From an uncultured Bacteroidota bacterium (GTDB lineage Bacteria; Bacteroidota; Bacteroidia; Bacteroidales; CG2-30-32-10), in the NCBI GenBank assembly GCA_903847905.1, contig CAINEZ010000217.1:1-42491 (forward strand): a stretch of 42,491 nt of DNA. Reading direction: 5' to 3'. Position numbers and translations under genes: made by a program. Numbering within the stretch: the stretch's first letter is position 1; each line of letters starts with the position of its first letter. Below the pieces are notes generated by a model that was not told where the DNA came from, did no database searches, and saw only the letters and a program-made list of their open reading frames with translations. This document shows, piece after piece, positions 40,157 to 42,491 of the stretch.

Positions 40157-42259
40157 TTATTCAACTACTACTCTCTTATTAATTTTTTCTCCAGATGCAT
40201 CTATCCTGAGATTATAAATTCCTTTCGATAAATGTGAAACATCAATATCCTTGCTATATCTATCCATACTGCCCAATAATTCATCTGTATAAACCATTTG
40301 CTCTGTAATGTTATACATTTGAAGTTTGACATTTTTTCCTCCAGCTACATTAAAAGAAACATATAAATGATTATTAGCAGGATTAGGATATACAGAAAGT
40401 TTTTTAACAATATCGTAATTTTCAACTCCGGAAATTATTGAAGTATATGAAGCCGACCATCCGCTTGAAGTAATTGAACTATTGGAAGTAAACCTTACAA
40501 TCATTTTACCGCTGGGAGAAGTTACATCAGGTGGAAGAGAAGTGCCGGAGTATGTTGCCAATGTTGTAGAATTAACAAGATCAGTTATTATTACCCTATC
40601 ATTAACAGCTTCTGTATTAAAATCAAGGAAATGCAATGTTATTGAAACTGCATTGGGTGGCTGTATTTGCCATCTGCAGTTAGAACCGTTGTTATAATTG
40701 TTGGAACCGCTTCCGTCGCTAAAGGTATCACTAGGAGCTGTCAAAGTAACTAAACCGGAACAAAATATAGGATAAACAGAAGAATAATTGAGGCGCCATC
40801 CTGAAGATGTAACAGAACCATTTGTAATAAATCTTACTAAAACTGAAGGACTGGTAGAAGTTATCGTAGCAGGCAAGGTAGTGCCAGAGTATGTACCTAA
40901 TACAGTAGAAGAAGTATTTGGTCCGTTATAAATTATAACCTTATCGTTAGAAGCTTCAGTACTTATACTTTCAAAAGTGATTCTTAAATGATCAATAAGA
41001 ACAGTTGGCGATATTAACCAACTACAGTCGTTGTTATTCTGATAATCGTCAGGACCACTGCCGTCTTCAATTGTACCGGCTGGAGCGGTAATAGTAACCT
41101 GTCCGGAACAATTTGCAGGATAATCGCTTCCAGGATATATATTGTATATGGCTTCCTGAAATTGTGTAAAATCATACCCTGCAGGGTTAAGCGCTGTCAG
41201 ATAATAATAACCATTTCCAACCCCACTCCATCCCCAGTTAAAATGAAAATAATTTGTTCCCTGATAGCCGTCACAAACCCATGCATGCCCACCATCTGTA
41301 TTGTATCCGGCATACATCATTGGCCTTTTGTTGTCAAGTTCTGTTTTTAAAAGGTTTTCCCATTGAGTATCTGAGAAAGAATACTTGTAATCATGCTGAA
41401 TTGAAGATGAATATTTAAAATAAGATACAAGGGCGTTTGCCGCTAAACCCATATCGGCACCAGAACCATTAATACCATAATTCATATCAGCCGAAACACC
41501 GCAATGATAAAGTAATGTAGCAATATAATTATTAGATAATGTACAGGAATTGGTCATGCCATTCCAATTGTATGTTGTTGCTCCAAAATCTGCAGACAGA
41601 TATCCGTAATTTGGTGAGTAATAACCGTGAGAACCCTGACCGGTAGTCGGGTATCTGTAATAGTTCATCACCTGTCCCATAGCAGTAGCAACACAGCCAA
41701 CCCAAACATGTCCTCCTGATCCAGCTGTATCAACAGGGCAAAGATTATTGTAACAGGCACCCTGATCCCATGTAGTATTTAATAATGGGGTAACATCCAT
41801 AATTTCTTTTTCAGAGGAAAATTCGTCAGAACTAACATTCAAATGATCCCATGCAGCATCTATTTCTGCAGTAGATGGAACATTTGAAATTATTGCATAT
41901 TTTATCTGTTGTTTATATATTCCCATCCAATCTATAAACTCGGGCGACCGATCCTTGTCATTGTATTTTCCTTCGTATGAATAACCTAATACCGGTTGAA
42001 CTACATTATCAGCTGCAACAATAACGAAGCCATCATTGCTGAAATTGAAAACATAATATAATGTATTCTCATTTTCAGAGATACTGAAATTTTCAGTTAT
42101 AGAAAGTGATTTTGCAGAAATTGGAACCATGCTGTGCTCAACATAAAAGTTAAATGCTACTTGTTTTGCCATTATTATATCAACTTTTTTTGCAAAAACA
42201 TTGTTAGAACAAAAAATTACAACAACAATACAAATAAAAAAAAAGTTTCTGGTTTTCAT
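40157..42259 (-). CDS. C10 (streptopain-type) cysteine protease with two CUB domains and T9SS sorting domain
   Basis: The 700-residue secreted protein has a signal peptide (1 to about 23) and a propeptide (about 25-130, with FVIVAADNVVQPVLGYS). The peptidase domain has catalytic Cys189 in VGCVATAMGQVMNYY, His325 in GGHAWVCDGY, and the closing NWGWSGVGNGYY. Two CUB-like domains follow (about 380-490 and 495-605). Each begins with CSG and contains DGSG...NN...CSW/CRW and NDKVIIYNGP or NDRVIITD. The end is a type IX sorting domain (LSVYPNPANNHLYVSF through VVVE). It is probably exported in zymogen form, activated outside and displayed or released by T9SS. The sorting domain is very similar to that of the gene at the window edge. 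Confidence 0.93.
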   Translation of the reverse strand: MKTRNFFFICIVVVIFCSNNVFAKKVDIIMAKQVAFNFYVEHSMVPISAKSLSITENFSISENENTLYYVFNFSNDGFVIVAADNVVQPVLGYSYEGKYNDKDRSPEFIDWMGIYKQQIKYAIISNVPSTAEIDAAWDHLNVSSDEFSSEKEIMDVTPLLNTTWDQGACYNNLCPVDTAGSGGHVWVGCVATAMGQVMNYYRYPTTGQGSHGYYSPNYGYLSADFGATTYNWNGMTNSCTLSNNYIATLLYHCGVSADMNYGINGSGADMGLAANALVSYFKYSSSIQHDYKYSFSDTQWENLLKTELDNKRPMMYAGYNTDGGHAWVCDGYQGTNYFHFNWGWSGVGNGYYYLTALNPAGYDFTQFQEAIYNIYPGSDYPANCSGQVTITAPAGTIEDGSGPDDYQNNNDCSWLISPTVLIDHLRITFESISTEASNDKVIIYNGPNTSSTVLGTYSGTTLPATITSTSPSVLVRFITNGSVTSSGWRLNYSSVYPIFCSGLVTLTAPSDTFSDGSGSNNYNNGSNCRWQIQPPNAVSITLHFLDFNTEAVNDRVIITDLVNSTTLATYSGTSLPPDVTSPSGKMIVRFTSNSSITSSGWSASYTSIISGVENYDIVKKLSVYPNPANNHLYVSFNVAGGKNVKLQMYNITEQMVYTDELLGSMDRYSKDIDVSHLSKGIYNLRIDASGEKINKRVVVE

Positions 42260-42355
42260 AATAGCATACTTTTAAGTATTAAGGACGCCTTAAAAAAAGG
42301 TTTATGCTTGATTTATAATTTGACAAATATGCACTGATATTGATATTGTTTAATG

Positions 42356-42491
42356 TTATTCAACTACTACTTTTTTGTTAATTTTCTCACTTGATACAAT
42401 GACCCTGAGATTATAAATTCCTTTCGACAATTGTGAAATATCAATATCCTTGCTATACCTATCCATGTTGCCTTGTAATTCATCTGTATAA
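42356..42491 (-). CDS. 3' end of a second T9SS-sorted protein (truncated by window edge)
   Basis: Only the last 45 codons are present. They encode the end of a type IX sorting domain (MDRYSKDIDISQLSKGIYNL, ending in KKVVVE). It is close at DNA level to the end of the C10 protease gene just downstream, suggesting tandem paralogues or gene conversion. The rest of the protein is outside the window. Confidence 0.85.
   Translation of the reverse strand, partial: YTDELQGNMDRYSKDIDISQLSKGIYNLRVIVSSEKINKKVVVE

Overview
The window (42.5 kb, AT-rich) comes from a member of the Bacteroidota, most likely an uncultivated Bacteroidales-like lineage. The evidence is the many promoters with the Bacteroidota -7 box TAnnTTTG, type IX secretion (T9SS) C-terminal sorting domains, a GldN-type protein, an OmpA/PD40/TPR protein of the PorE type, type B ribosomal protein L31, and the serC-serA-DUF1015 cluster next to a LuxC-type acyl-CoA reductase. 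No plasmid, phage or large island is visible. The mobile content consists of small repeats and one unusual tRNA-linked module.

Layout. 1-1.2 kb: 3' part of a type IIG / Eco57I-like restriction-methylation gene. 1.4-7.2 kb (minus strand): a phosphate operon read porin-pstS-pstC-pstA-pstB-phoU, preceded by six TTAACA-type half-sites at an exact 11-bp period, which looks like a PhoB/PhoP box array. 7.4-12.4 kb (minus): yggS, a small VDAFP-repeat secreted protein (probable 7(1) septoil-knot family), DUF1015, DUF3795, serA and serC, i.e. serine synthesis with its usual partners. 12.4-13.2 kb: a 23S-rRNA-IVP-type four-helix-bundle gene between inverted copies of a TATACC-rich repeat. 13.2-19.6 kb: a secreted hypothetical protein, acyl-CoA reductase, rpmE2, a GlmU-like nucleotidyltransferase, and lon, split by one extra A in a poly-A run. 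19.7-27.8 kb: tamB, tsaD, a GNAT acetyltransferase, an EamA transporter and a cache-domain lipoprotein.

28.0-29.0 kb is the most unusual region. A tRNA-Glu(CTC) is followed by an exact 294-bp tandem array. Each unit is the 5' half of tRNA-Arg(ACG), broken in the anticodon loop and carrying a 20-bp palindrome in its D-loop, joined to a small GIY-YIG nuclease gene. The array ends in one intact tRNA-Arg with CCA, then a terminator. The stop codon of each GIY-YIG gene lies inside the next tRNA copy, and the only clear tRNA-Arg promoter lies in front of the first broken copy.

29.0-42.5 kb: an outer-membrane beta-barrel, a CDF metal transporter, an oligopeptide-binding lipoprotein that carries an in-frame copy of the same palindrome family, a MORN-GldN fusion, clpS and an M48 protease, a collagen-like repeat protein, a PorE-like OmpA protein, aroC, and a C10 (streptopain) protease with two CUB domains and a T9SS sorting domain. 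The 3' end of a second gene with a very similar sorting domain runs off the window.

All assignments come from reading the sequence and from memory of protein families. No database search was possible.
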